A DNA stretch of 64,000 nucleotides from Micromonospora sp. CB01531 (GCF_001905095.1 NZ_LWLS01000070.1:31003-95002), one strand, 5' to 3'. Positions 34,848 through 44,375 are shown, counted from the first letter of the stretch. Translations and numbers: made by a program. The notes: generated from the sequence alone by a model not told the origin.

Positions 34848-35661
34848 CGCGATCCTCTCACCACCTTGCTCGAAGCCCACAGGATGGGACCGAATGGCTA
34901 ACCGCCGGATCTGAATATCCCAATATCTGACCCGCTCGGGTGCGCAGCGAAGACGGGGCTGCGCGGCCGGGGGCCATTTGACAGACGTCATAGACGCTAC
35001 GTCAGTTCATCGAATCCCTCTTGCACAGAAGTCTTGAACTTCTGCCTGATCCTGCGCGGTTTCTTCGGCGCCCGTGCCGCCATTGGCTCACCGTGCCCGC
35101 CACAGCAGGCCGGCGTTGCGGTGCGACTCGGCGTCGGCCGGGCGCTCGCGGCCCGTGGTGGGCGGCCAGCGTTGACGTGTTCGCGATCTCCGCGGCGTCG
35201 TATGGCACAGCGCGGCGCCGTGACCGGCCATCGGGAGCTCCGAAGCCGTCCGCAGCTGAGGCTCGCCACGTCTCGGCCGGCTGACGCTGATGGTGCAAAC
35301 GAGAAACGGTCAGGTGGACCGGCGGCGACTATGCATGCCGGTGAAGGGGTTGGGGAAGCGGGCCGGCGCGCAACGCGTCGAGCAACGAGGCGGCGGTCGA
35401 CGTCCAGCCGGCGGGTCTCGCCGTTGGCCGAGGTTTTCCTGATTTCGCGGCCAGCGCATCATTTCGGGCGACAGAACAGGTGGGCAGAATCGTGCAGACT
35501 GCGGTGGTGATCCCGCCTTACCCCCAGGCCCTCGCGATGTCACAGGTCTTCTCGTCGCGGCCCTGCTGCCCAACGGCGCGAAGTGGCCCGCCGCCGCAAC
35601 GGCGCCCTGATCTCGCGTCCCCGCGCGCCCGGCTTGGGCGTAGATCAAGCGGCGGGTCGAG
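34848..35661. other. 814-bp divergent intergenic region
   Basis: No convincing gene. Between the molybdenum hydroxylase operon and the MocA-like gene. It holds an AT-rich patch around 34912-34930 (probable promoter of the leftward operon), and direct TGACGT repeats around 34979-35003. A perfect 7-bp stem CAGAAGT/ACTTCTG lies at 35026-35044. A leftward 28-codon frame ending at 34997 (MAARAPKKPRRIRQKFKTSV at its start) is protein-like and could be a small basic peptide. The rest shows no support. Confidence 0.35.
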
Positions 35662-36228
35662 ATGAGTTCTCTCGACGCTGCGGCAGACCGCGTCGCCGGC
35701 CTGGTCCTAGCCGCCGGCGCAGGGCGCCGCTACGGCGGCCCCAAGGCACCGGTGTTTCTCGGGCAGGCGCTCCGCGCGCTTCGGGACGGGGGCTGCGACC
35801 CGATCATCGCGGTCCTCGGTGCCGGAGCCCGCCAGACCCGGGCTGCCGTGGATCTAGAAGGTGTTCAGGTGGTCGAGAATCCGGGCTGGGCCGAGGGTAT
35901 GGCCTCATCGTTACGGCTCGGAATGACCACAGCCGCCCGCATACAGAGAGTCTCGGCCGTATGCGTGCATCTTGTGGACATGCCCGGGGTTTCTGCGACG
36001 GCGGTGGCCCGACTGCTGGCGCAGGCACACGCGGGCTGCCTGACTCGCGCCTGCTACGACGGTGAGCCGGGCCATCCAGTGGTACTGGGCCGTGACCATT
36101 GGGCTGAGATCGTCGCGACCGTGCGTGGCGACCAGGGCGCGCGCGCATACCTACGCCGGCACGCCGCCCACGTGACCGCGATCGAATGCGGCGACGTGGC
36201 CGCCGGATACGACGTCGACGAACGGTGA
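35662..36228 (+). CDS. MocA-like nucleotidyltransferase (molybdenum cofactor)
   Basis: A 188-residue NTP transferase of the MobA/MocA fold, which attaches CMP or GMP to molybdopterin. The P-loop-like LVLAAGAGRRYGGPKAPV (about 14-31) is diagnostic, followed by VVENPGWAEGMASSLRLG and LVDMPGVSATAVARLL, with GEPGHPVVLGRDHW near the C-terminus. It faces away from the hydroxylase operon across a shared regulatory region and very likely matures its cofactor. CMP versus GMP specificity is not clear. Confidence 0.88.
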   Translation: MSSLDAAADRVAGLVLAAGAGRRYGGPKAPVFLGQALRALRDGGCDPIIAVLGAGARQTRAAVDLEGVQVVENPGWAEGMASSLRLGMTTAARIQRVSAVCVHLVDMPGVSATAVARLLAQAHAGCLTRACYDGEPGHPVVLGRDHWAEIVATVRGDQGARAYLRRHAAHVTAIECGDVAAGYDVDER

Positions 36229-36366
36229 CTGGCCCCCCGGGGCTTGCCCACTCCCCATGCCAGGGGATGGTCATATCTGCACATGCCGCGCCCCGGCCAG
36301 GTGAGGCACCGGTAGGGCCGTTCGGATTGACGCCACGACGGATATCTCGACGAGGGTGAACCGAGC

Positions 36367-37695
36367 TCACGTCTGGCGCCGTCGGTGGACGTCACCGGCG
36401 CCCACCGACGGTTCCTCGTCAATGTCGCCGGTCCCGGTGCGGTGGCGCTGGCGTGGGCACTCATCTGCCTGCAGGGTTGGCCAGGTCAGCCGCAGGCCAT
36501 CGCTGGTTAGGAGCGACTCAGTCAGCAGCAGCGCCACCATCATCCCGGCGACCATGCTGAGGACCGCCAGCGGCGAGAGCGTCGCCAACAGGGGCACGGC
36601 CGCCAGCAGGATCAGGGGCACACACAATCTTGACCAGCGCCAGCCGCCGATGACTCTGCCGGCGAACAGGGCGGTGCTGACGAGGTAGCCGGCCACACCA
36701 CCGGCGAGCGTTCCAGCGCCCAGCAGGCCGGAAGCGTCCTCCTGCCCGATGTGGACCATGGCGGACTCAACTCCGACAGCGGCGAGGACGATACCGGCGA
36801 TGATCGGAAAGTGCAGGTAGGTGTATCCGTCGCGGGCGGTCGTCGCGCGTCGCCGGCCCCGTTGGCGGGTGAGCGCAAGCCCGGCAGTGCGGGCGAGGCG
36901 GGCGAAATACGCCCACCACATGGCGACCGCGATCAGGACCGCAAGGATCGCCCCAGCGAGGATCGGCAGGCTGATCGGTCCGATGGTGGCACCGAACCCG
37001 AGTGCGGTGATTGATTCGCCCAGAGCGAGCATGACGACGAGCCCGTGGCGCTCGGCGAAGTGCGCGGCCGAGTTGATGCGTCCCTGCAGGCCCCGGGTCG
37101 TGGCATAGGCGACGGCCGGTTCGGTGGCGGCTGCGGCGGACACACACCACACCTGCCCCGGCGAGCCGAGCAGAGCGCCGGCCGTAAGCAGGATGCCGGA
37201 GGGCAGCATGGATGCCAGCACCGTCAGCACGACTTCACGCCGCGCCCGTTCGTCGCCGACGGCTGCCAGAAAGTACACCGCGCCATGGGTACACCGGGCG
37301 ACCAGGTAGGCGCACACGAACACCATCGGCCCGAACAGCCCTCCGTCGCGGTCGTGGTAGGCCTCTGGCACGGCCAGTCCGACGGCGAAGACGGCCATCG
37401 TTGCGACGATCATCGCGATGCGGACCAGGCCTTCGTCCGCGCGGGCCTGATTGGCCAGCCAGCTGTACGCCGTCCAGGACCACCACAGCAGCCCGAGGAC
37501 GGCCAGCCCTTGCAGGATGCCGGTGGCGTCGTGATGCTCGATCATGAGCATGCTCACCTGGATGAATGCGAAGACGTATGCGAGGTCGAAGAACAGTTCC
37601 AACGTCGTGACCCGGTCGCCTTCGGCGCTCATGACGACATTTCTTCCGCTGCGGCGGGTCTTAGCGTCATCAGAAGTAAAAGCATGGGTACGCAT
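36367..37695 (-). CDS. Low temperature requirement protein A (LtrA) family membrane protein
   Basis: A 442-residue integral membrane protein of the LtrA family. VTTLELFFDLAYVFAFIQVS is the family hallmark (about residues 28-47), followed by about 12 hydrophobic segments and HGLVVMLALGESITALGFGA. Function is poorly understood. The ATG at 37695 is used here; an ATG 21 codons further in (37632) directly before the conserved region is an alternative. The C-terminal 30 residues are hydrophilic. Monocistronic. Confidence 0.85.
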   Translation of the reverse strand: MRTHAFTSDDAKTRRSGRNVVMSAEGDRVTTLELFFDLAYVFAFIQVSMLMIEHHDATGILQGLAVLGLLWWSWTAYSWLANQARADEGLVRIAMIVATMAVFAVGLAVPEAYHDRDGGLFGPMVFVCAYLVARCTHGAVYFLAAVGDERARREVVLTVLASMLPSGILLTAGALLGSPGQVWCVSAAAATEPAVAYATTRGLQGRINSAAHFAERHGLVVMLALGESITALGFGATIGPISLPILAGAILAVLIAVAMWWAYFARLARTAGLALTRQRGRRRATTARDGYTYLHFPIIAGIVLAAVGVESAMVHIGQEDASGLLGAGTLAGGVAGYLVSTALFAGRVIGGWRWSRLCVPLILLAAVPLLATLSPLAVLSMVAGMMVALLLTESLLTSDGLRLTWPTLQADECPRQRHRTGTGDIDEEPSVGAGDVHRRRQT

Positions 37696-37773
37696 GGTGT
37701 CCCCATCGTTTGGTAGTGCGAGAGCGACGGGGCCGCGCGAGGTTGACGCGCGGCCCCGGCCTGCGGTCAGCGG

Positions 37774-38457
37774 TCACCGGTTCGGTGGTCGCGTAATCTG
37801 CGATGTCCGTGTGGGTCGGCGCCAAGACAGGTGCGGAGCCATCCCGGCCGTCCCTCGGCGCGCTGGTATGTGCGGCCTGCGGCAGACGTAGACGAACGCG
37901 GGTGGCATGTTGGCCCACACCGTCTGGCCGCGTACCACTTCCTCGAACCGTTCGCCGAGGCTGCGTCGGAGCCGCCGGGCTGGCGGCATCCAGCGCGTGT
38001 GGGTGTACGCGAAGGTGGTGAAGGCGCCGTGCGGGGCGAGGACTGCGGTGACCGCCGTGAGCAGGTCGTCCTGTCGCCCTGGCGTGAAGGCCGCCCACGG
38101 GAGCCCGCTGACGATGACGTCGGCGTGGTCGAACTCGCGTACCGTCAGTATCTCGCGCAGGTTGCGGGCGTCGGCGATGGCGAGGTCGACGCCCGGGAAG
38201 CGCGCAGCGAGCAGGTCCGCGAACCGTTCGTTGATCTCGATGGCCAGGTGGTGGCCTCGGCCGGCCAACCGCCGCTGGATGGCCTGCGTGAACGCTCCGG
38301 TGCCCGGGCCAAGCTCCACCACGACGGGGTCGCCGGTGAGCGGAACCGGTGCGACGACCGCGTCGGCGAGTGCCTGGCTGCTCGGCGCGACCGACGCGAC
38401 CGTGAGCGGATCGCGGATGAACTCACGTAGGAACTGGCCGCGGTAGTCGACGGTCAT
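37774..38457 (-). CDS. Class I SAM-dependent methyltransferase (phospholipid N-methyltransferase-like)
   Basis: A 227-residue methyltransferase. FLREFIRDPLTVASVAPSS at the N-terminus and motif I VVELGPGTGAFTQAI (about 45-60) resemble the PmtA/rRNA adenine dimethylase-like group; the acidic AIEINERF and IVSGLPWAAF segments follow. The start at 38457 overlaps the esterase stop (ATGA). The substrate may be a membrane lipid, but other small-molecule targets are possible. Confidence 0.82.
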   Translation of the reverse strand: MTVDYRGQFLREFIRDPLTVASVAPSSQALADAVVAPVPLTGDPVVVELGPGTGAFTQAIQRRLAGRGHHLAIEINERFADLLAARFPGVDLAIADARNLREILTVREFDHADVIVSGLPWAAFTPGRQDDLLTAVTAVLAPHGAFTTFAYTHTRWMPPARRLRRSLGERFEEVVRGQTVWANMPPAFVYVCRRPHIPARRGTAGMAPHLSWRRPTRTSQITRPPNR

Positions 38458-39437
38458 CGCCTGCCCCCGCGTTCGGCGGACATGCCGTCCAATGTGCGGA
38501 TCAACCATTCCGTGCGGACCCGCCGAGCAATCGCACCGATGCGCGTCTGTGGGAACAGCGCGTCGAACCCGTGGACGCCACCCGCCCAAACGTGCAGCTC
38601 GGCCTGGCCGCCGGCAGCCCAGATCCGGCTGGCGTAGTCGACATCTTCGTCGCGGAAGACCTCAGCGGTTCCGGCGTCGATGTAGGTGGTTGGCAGGTTG
38701 GACAGATCCTCGGCGAGCGCCGGCGAGATGTACGCGGAAACGCTGGCGGGCAGGTCGGCGAGGACCGACCGCCACGCGAACTCGTTTGTCTGCCCGGTCC
38801 AGACACCGGGTACGCCGGTGAACTGGCGGCTGGAGGTCGTGCTGTTGCGATGGTCGAGCATCGGGCAGATCAAGATCTGCGCGGCGATCGGGACGGTTTC
38901 CCGGTCGCGGGCCAGCAGCGTCACCCCGGCCGCCAGACCGCCGCCGGCACTGGCGCCGGCGACGATGATGCGGCTCGGATCGACGCCGAGCATGTCGGCG
39001 TGCTCGGCCGTCCACAACAGGCCTCGGTAGCAGTCCTCGACCAGCGTCGGACCGTGAGCCTCGGGAGCCAGTCGGTACTCGACGGTGACGATCACGGCAC
39101 CGAACCGGTCGAGCCATTCCAGCGGGATGTCGATGTTGGCGAACCGGTCACCCATGATCATGCCGCCGCCGTGAATCCAGTAGATGCATGGCGCGAGCGC
39201 GGTGCGGTCACCGGTCGGGCGGAAGACCGACAGCGCGATCTCCGTGCCGTCGTCAGCGCGGGTGACGAATTCGCCGCGGTCGATGGGACGGCTGTCCAGC
39301 AGTGGCTCGACCGGAGCCGAGGAGTATGGGCGTACCTGCGCGAGGGCGTCGGCGTTCAGGATGGATGTCAGCGGCATCTCGGCGAGCAGCGCCGCCAGTT
39401 CGGGATCGACGCCGGGACGCGATGTGGTGGTGATCAT
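38454..39437 (-). CDS. Alpha/beta hydrolase, hormone-sensitive lipase family
   Basis: A 327-residue esterase. The oxyanion motif HGGG is at 89-92 (IYWIHGGGMIMGD), the nucleophile Ser163 in VAGASAGGGLAAG, with Asp and His late in the sequence (DAGTAEVFRDEDVDYA; VWAGGVHGFDALFP). No signal peptide. It lies 14 bp after the small monooxygenase gene and overlaps the methyltransferase, forming a three-gene operon. It likely hydrolyses short-chain esters. Confidence 0.9.
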   Translation of the reverse strand: MITTTSRPGVDPELAALLAEMPLTSILNADALAQVRPYSSAPVEPLLDSRPIDRGEFVTRADDGTEIALSVFRPTGDRTALAPCIYWIHGGGMIMGDRFANIDIPLEWLDRFGAVIVTVEYRLAPEAHGPTLVEDCYRGLLWTAEHADMLGVDPSRIIVAGASAGGGLAAGVTLLARDRETVPIAAQILICPMLDHRNSTTSSRQFTGVPGVWTGQTNEFAWRSVLADLPASVSAYISPALAEDLSNLPTTYIDAGTAEVFRDEDVDYASRIWAAGGQAELHVWAGGVHGFDALFPQTRIGAIARRVRTEWLIRTLDGMSAERGGRR

Positions 39438-39451
39438 GATAGTTCGTCCTC

Positions 39452-39757
39452 TCAGAAGGCGGCCTTGCCACCGACGGGGATCTCGTCGGTGTAGGCCGAC
39501 TCGGCGGCCAGCAGTGCCTGGAGCCGGGCGACCAGGGTTTGCGCGGGCTCACTGGTGAAGAAGCCGCTGTGTGCCTCGGGGCTGGTCCAGCCCTCCGTGA
39601 CGAAGATCGTGTCCGGGACGGCCGCGGACCTGCCGACCAGGAACACGACGCAGTCGTCGTTGGCCAGCGACGGCGCGTGGAGCAGGAGGTCGATGACCTC
39701 GTCTCCCTTGCCGGGCTTGGCGGTCATCGTGGCGTGGAAGCCGTGTCCGATGTTCAT
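39452..39757 (-). CDS. Antibiotic biosynthesis monooxygenase (ABM) domain protein
   Basis: A 101-residue dimeric ferredoxin-like ABM-fold protein: HGFHATMTAKPGKGDEVIDL, VFLVGRSAAVPDTIFVTEGW, and SGFFTSEPAQTLVARLQALL. Relatives are cofactor-free quinone-forming monooxygenases, heme-degrading enzymes or stress proteins. First gene of the operon with the esterase and methyltransferase. The conserved aromatic or His residue needed for a specific reaction cannot be assigned. Confidence 0.85.
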   Translation of the reverse strand: MNIGHGFHATMTAKPGKGDEVIDLLLHAPSLANDDCVVFLVGRSAAVPDTIFVTEGWTSPEAHSGFFTSEPAQTLVARLQALLAAESAYTDEIPVGGKAAF

Positions 39758-39839
39758 GGTGTGTGCCCCTTGATGGGTCGTGCTCGTTCAGGACGAGAAC
39801 AATCTCGTCGCAGCGACAGGGGCGGCACATCTGTCATAC

Positions 39840-39851
39840 GACCTCAAGGTC
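39840..39851. promoter_or_regulatory. Perfect 12-bp palindrome between divergent genes
   Basis: GACCTCAAGGTC lies in the 267-bp divergent region between the ABM operon and the ferritin-like gene, resembling operators of MerR-type activators. A second palindrome GTCAATTGAC (39977-39986) includes a TTGACA -35 (39982-39987) oriented toward the ferritin-like gene. The regulators are unknown. Confidence 0.35.
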
Positions 39852-40024
39852 ATCGCCTAGCTGTGGCCGGTTACCTAGCCGTCGATGACGTAATGGCACG
39901 CGCAGCCCTTCTGGGCAAAGCCCGCACGGGGACCGGTGACGCCGCCGCCGGACCGCGCCTCAGCGGCGATCGTTAGGTCAATTGACAGATGTGCCCCGGC
40001 GGGCGGCTGACCGACCATGGGTGT

Positions 40025-40612
40025 ATGTCAGGACAACCGGGGTTGCGCAGACGCGAGGTACGTGACCGTGCGGTGTGGGACCCGGACGACGGGCCGATCA
40101 CGCCATCGAACCGGGCCGACCTGAGCGCGTTGGCGCGTCTGCTCAACGTCTTGCTGTCGAGCGTGATCGTGTCGTCGCTGCAGTACGAACACCACGCCCT
40201 GTTGGTGCGGGGCCTGTCGGCGCAGCCGGTCGCCGACTATCTGTTCACCTGCGCCGACGACGACCGAGCCGAGGCCCGTGCGCTGGCAGCCCGCATCCGC
40301 GACCTCGGGTTCGCCGCCGACCACGATCCACGGCACCTTGCCGGACGGTCGCGGATCAGCTTTCAGAGCTTTGCCGCCGGCGACCTCACCGGGATCGTGG
40401 CGCAGAATCTCGTGGCGGCTCGAATCCTCGTCCAGACTCTGCAGGAGGCTGTGCGCTGGGTGGGCGACGCGGACCCGACCACCCGCCGCCTGCTGGAACG
40501 GCTGCTCGGAGCGAAGGAGGCGCAGGCTTGCGTGCTCGCAGCCGAGTCTGCTCCGGACCGTCCGGCTGAGCAGATCACTGGGGATCAGGAGGTGACGAGA
40601 GGGCATCCCTGA
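40025..40612 (+). CDS. Bacterioferritin-like protein lacking ferroxidase ligands
   Basis: A 195-residue four-helix ferritin-like protein. The framework matches bacterioferritin-like proteins (LLNVLLSSVIVSSLQYEHH, ARIRDLGFAADHDP, DADPTTRRLLERLL). The residues that usually bind iron are replaced: the first-helix Glu by Val in SSVIVS, the HAD motif by EAR, VAERI by VAARI, and EEEHAD by KEAQAC. It is probably a non-catalytic homologue. Start at 40025, with an alternative at 39989. Its 3' end overlaps the convergent LuxR gene by 38 bp. Confidence 0.75.
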   Translation: MSGQPGLRRREVRDRAVWDPDDGPITPSNRADLSALARLLNVLLSSVIVSSLQYEHHALLVRGLSAQPVADYLFTCADDDRAEARALAARIRDLGFAADHDPRHLAGRSRISFQSFAAGDLTGIVAQNLVAARILVQTLQEAVRWVGDADPTTRRLLERLLGAKEAQACVLAAESAPDRPAEQITGDQEVTRGHP

Positions 40613-43337
40613 GACCGGCCCGGGTCGTCACACCGAGCTTGGGAAAGATCCGATACAGGTGCGCGCCGACGGTGCGGTGCGAGAGGAACAGACGGTGGGC
40701 GATCTCCTTGTTGGTCAGGCCGCTTGCGGCCAGCTGAGCGATCTGCGCCTCCTGCGCCGTCAATGCGGCCGTGCCGGTGGCGCGAGCGTCGGCCAGCGGG
40801 TACTTCGCGGCGCGCAGCTCGCCGTGTGCGCGGTCAAGCCACGGCCCGGCTGCCATCGCGGCGAACCCGTCATGCGCGGCGAGCAGGTGGAGGCGGGCCT
40901 GCGTGACGTGTCCGGTTCGCCGGAGCTTCTCGCCATACGCCAGCCGTACGCGGGACGCGTCGAACAGCCACCGGTCGACAGCGGTGTCGCCGAGTAACTG
41001 TTCAAGCCTCTCCGCGGGCTCGGGGTCGTCGGAGACCAGGGCCTCGGCACCCGCTTGGATCAGCGCCATCCGGCTGGACAGCCGCGATAGTCCGGCCGTG
41101 CGCATCGCTTCGACGTGTGCCCGCGCTTCCACCGTCCGCCCGGTCCGCACAGCCGCCTCGATCAGGTCGAATGCAACCCATGTGCAGTGGGGCACAAACG
41201 GGGCGAAGGTCCCCGGCGGGCTCATGGCGGCGGCGTGGACATATGCGGCGTCGAAGTCCCCGGCTGCGGCGGCGGCGAGGGTACGCGGATGGTGGGCGAA
41301 CAGGACTGCAGCCGATACCCCCCGAGGATGCGCCCAGTTGGTGATTTCATCGGCCAGCTTGTACGCCTCGTCGGCCTGGCCTCGGCCGGCGGCCACGATC
41401 GCCCTGTTGTACCAGAAATACCACGAAAAGAATGGGAAGCCGCCGGTGTCGCAGATCCGCTGGCCCTCCCATGCTAGCTCTTGCGCTTCATTCCATCGGC
41501 CGATGAGGAAGTCGTCCAGGCACAGGTGCATCAGCGCACCGATGTGCCTGCGAGCCGCCGCTCCGTCGCGTCCTTGATGCACAAGCCGCCACGACCCTTC
41601 GCGGACGTCACCGAGCCGGTCCAGATACACGGAGGCGGTGCCGATCCGCATGACGCGTGTGGGGTCGGTCTCCTCGGCGAGGGCGCTCAGAATCGTTTCC
41701 GCGTCGGTGAGGGCGGACATGCCGGTGCGTACGGGGTCGGGAAAGGTCTTGCTGGCCAGGTCGAGGAGCTGGGGCGGTTTTGGCCGTAGCCGCCGCAGGG
41801 CGCGGAAGAACGGCTCCCAGTACTGTGGTGCGCTGCCGTACCAGCTCACCAGCAGCAGGGTGTGCATTGCCTCGATCAACGCCGGATCGTCGGCGCGGTA
41901 CCCGTGATCGCCGGTCTCGATGGCGCCGACGAGCAGGCGATGCGCAGTGTGCACATCACCCTCGCCGTCGAGCATCAGGAACGCGGCGGCGTTGGCCGCG
42001 TGCAGGGACCCAGTCGAGTCCGGCACCGCCCGGCGGGCATCGGCCAGCAGTGTGCGTGCGTCCGCGGTCGTTCCGCCCGCCTCCGCGCCGATGTAGGCGG
42101 CCTCGGCAAGCCGCCGGCCCCGGTCGGCGCTGGTCACGCTCAGTTCAGCGGCGCGTACCAGGGATATGATCGCTGCGACCGCGTCGCCGCGCAGCATGAC
42201 ACGGTGTGCGGCGGTTTCGAGCAGTTGCGCGACGGCCTCATCTGGAGCCACCGCGGCTGCGGCCAGATGCCACGCCCGGCGCTCCTCGTCGTCGACCAAC
42301 ACCTTGGCCAGGGCGACGTGCGCGGTACGCCGCTCCTCGTGCGTTGACATTGCCACGATCGCTGATCGGATGAGCGGATGCCGGAATGCGATCTGGGCGG
42401 TCGCGTCGTCCACATGCACTAGCTGCGTCCGCTCAGCGGGAGCCAGGTCGGCCAACCCGCCCCGGTCGGCGCATGCGGCATGTAGCACCTGCACGTCACC
42501 AGTGCCCTCATATGCGGCCAGCAGCAGCAGCCGGCGGGTCGGCTCCGGTAGTTCCGCGATGCGCGCGGCGAACAACGCCTGCAGCTGGTCGTTGAGCGGA
42601 ACAACCTCGGGCTGAGCCGCCACTCGCTGGACGGCACCTGACAACGTGGACGGCAACTCCATCAATGCCAGCGGATTGCCTTGGGCGAGATCCAGCAGCC
42701 GCCGACGGATACGCGACGGCAATTGGGGAAAGGTGCCGTCCACCAATTGCTCTGCGGCGGCCTGGTCCAACGGGGCCACCACGACATCGGCCAGCCCGCG
42801 CCGGTCGAGGTGACTGGCCGCACCTGTTCGCGTCGACATCAGCAGACCGGCTCGGCAGCCTGCCAGACGACGAGCCACGAAGCCGAGAACGACAGCGCTG
42901 GCCCGATCGATCCAATGAACGTCGTCGACCAGAAGCACCACCGGCGCCTCGGCGGCAAGGCTTTGCACGAGCAGAAGGGTGGCGTTGCAGACCAACAGGG
43001 CGTCCGGTGCCGTACCGGCCCCGAATCCCAGTGCCACCTCCAGCGCTTCCCGGGGGCCGGTGGGAAGCCGTGAAATGTCACCCTGAACGGAAAGCAGCAA
43101 CTGGTTGAGGGCCGAGTAGCTGACATCGGCCTCGAACTCGGAGCCCGAGGCCTGCAGCACCTGCATGCCCTCTGCGAGGGCACGTTCGGCCGCAGCGGCC
43201 ATGAGCGAGGACTTGCCCACACCGGGCTCACCTGTCAGCAGCCGTGCGGCGCCTCCGCGCCCCGCCTGGCCCAGAAATGTCGAAAGCTGCTCTAGTTCAG
43301 CATCTCGACCGTAAAGCCCGATATCACCCACATGCAC
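40575..43337 (-). CDS. Large ATP-binding LuxR family regulator (LAL)
   Basis: A 920-residue regulator. The N-terminal AAA/NACHT-like ATPase has Walker A TGEPGVGKSSL (35-45) and Walker B VVLLVDDVHWIDRAS (about 132-146). A long helical TPR-like middle region (about 300-850) follows. The C-terminal LuxR HTH contains LTAQEAQIAQLAASGLTNKE and LFLSHRTVGAHLYRIFPKLG. Such proteins activate catabolic or antibiotic gene clusters, with ATP and ligand as signals. Translation starts 8 codons before RDAELEQL. No target is evident nearby. Confidence 0.92.
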   Translation of the reverse strand: MHVGDIGLYGRDAELEQLSTFLGQAGRGGAARLLTGEPGVGKSSLMAAAAERALAEGMQVLQASGSEFEADVSYSALNQLLLSVQGDISRLPTGPREALEVALGFGAGTAPDALLVCNATLLLVQSLAAEAPVVLLVDDVHWIDRASAVVLGFVARRLAGCRAGLLMSTRTGAASHLDRRGLADVVVAPLDQAAAEQLVDGTFPQLPSRIRRRLLDLAQGNPLALMELPSTLSGAVQRVAAQPEVVPLNDQLQALFAARIAELPEPTRRLLLLAAYEGTGDVQVLHAACADRGGLADLAPAERTQLVHVDDATAQIAFRHPLIRSAIVAMSTHEERRTAHVALAKVLVDDEERRAWHLAAAAVAPDEAVAQLLETAAHRVMLRGDAVAAIISLVRAAELSVTSADRGRRLAEAAYIGAEAGGTTADARTLLADARRAVPDSTGSLHAANAAAFLMLDGEGDVHTAHRLLVGAIETGDHGYRADDPALIEAMHTLLLVSWYGSAPQYWEPFFRALRRLRPKPPQLLDLASKTFPDPVRTGMSALTDAETILSALAEETDPTRVMRIGTASVYLDRLGDVREGSWRLVHQGRDGAAARRHIGALMHLCLDDFLIGRWNEAQELAWEGQRICDTGGFPFFSWYFWYNRAIVAAGRGQADEAYKLADEITNWAHPRGVSAAVLFAHHPRTLAAAAAGDFDAAYVHAAAMSPPGTFAPFVPHCTWVAFDLIEAAVRTGRTVEARAHVEAMRTAGLSRLSSRMALIQAGAEALVSDDPEPAERLEQLLGDTAVDRWLFDASRVRLAYGEKLRRTGHVTQARLHLLAAHDGFAAMAAGPWLDRAHGELRAAKYPLADARATGTAALTAQEAQIAQLAASGLTNKEIAHRLFLSHRTVGAHLYRIFPKLGVTTRAGLRDALSSPPDPQ

Positions 43338-43484
43338 CTCACGTTGCCTGCTCCTCAGACAACACGATCAAGCATGCGAGTGGAAGCGACATTCCTCTCG
43401 CATTCTTGCCTAATCCTCCCGGGTTCCCGCACGGTGGCAGGCGGTGCCGCGATGAACCGCCCCAGCAGGGTTCGGGGCGGTTGA

Positions 43485-44375
43485 TCAGTGAGCTGGCACG
43501 GGCTGTCGCAGGCGGATCGCGTCGAGTCTCGGCGGCGCACCGAACTGGCGCCGATACTCGCGGCTGAACTGCGACGGGCTGTCGTAGCCCACAAGGCGGC
43601 TGATTCCCGCGATGTCCGTGGCGTCGCAGGCGAGCAGGAGCCGTGCCTGATGAAGCCGGATCTGCTTCTGATATTGGATCGGGCTCAGCGAGGTGAGCGC
43701 CTGAAAGTTGCGGTGGAAAGCCGAGACGCTCATTCCCGCCTGCTGTGCCGCCATCTCTACCCGGAACGGCTCGCGGTAGTTATCGCGCATCCAGCGGACA
43801 GCGCGAGTGATGTGGCTCAAAGTGCCGTCAGGTTGCCCGAGCTGCCGGATTATCGGGCCCTGTTCGCTGGTAATCAGCCGCCAGAGAATCTCGCGCTTGA
43901 TCATCGGCGCCAGCACGGGAATGTCGCGTGGGGTGTCGAGCAGCCGCAACAGCCGTAACACCGCGTCGAGCATGTCGGCGGAGGCCGTGCTGATGGCTAG
44001 CCCGGACGGCGCGCCCTCGTCGCTGTCGCGCAGGAGGTCGGCTGGCGCTTGCAGTAGCAGGTCAGCGATAGCAATGGGATCGAGCGTCAACCCCACGCCC
44101 AGCCCTGGCTTGTCCGGGCTCGCGGCGCTGAAGTGCGCCGTGACCGGCAGATCCACCGAGACGACGAGGTACTGACCTGCCCGGTATTCGTAGATCTGGT
44201 CGCCGAGCCCGAAACGCTTCGCCCCTTGGGCGACGAATGCGAAGACTTTCCCATATGTTGTTGGCTTGGGGGGAAACGGCTTGTCGGCTTTGAAGATCAG
44301 TACCCCATCTATGGCCGCACGAAGATCGGGCCTAACGTGCCGGGCGATCAGGTCGCGTACCTCGTCAAGGGACAT
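43485..44375 (-). CDS. AraC family transcriptional regulator
   Basis: A 296-residue activator. The N-terminal half is the AraC_N ligand domain (GVLIFKADKPFPPKPTTYGK, YEYRAGQYLVVSVDLPVTAHF). The C-terminal about 100 residues hold two HTHs (AAQQAGMSVSAFHRNFQALT; ISRLVGYDSPSQFSREYRRQ). This AraC_N type often controls a nearby alkyl or aldehyde-oxidoreductase gene, but the upstream region here is degraded DNA, so the partner may be lost. Confidence 0.92.
   Translation of the reverse strand: MSLDEVRDLIARHVRPDLRAAIDGVLIFKADKPFPPKPTTYGKVFAFVAQGAKRFGLGDQIYEYRAGQYLVVSVDLPVTAHFSAASPDKPGLGVGLTLDPIAIADLLLQAPADLLRDSDEGAPSGLAISTASADMLDAVLRLLRLLDTPRDIPVLAPMIKREILWRLITSEQGPIIRQLGQPDGTLSHITRAVRWMRDNYREPFRVEMAAQQAGMSVSAFHRNFQALTSLSPIQYQKQIRLHQARLLLACDATDIAGISRLVGYDSPSQFSREYRRQFGAPPRLDAIRLRQPVPAH

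Noticed and set aside
35002..35298. 98-codon leftward frame in the divergent region
   Set aside because: Random-like composition and no ribosome site; only a short alternative-frame tail looked protein-like.
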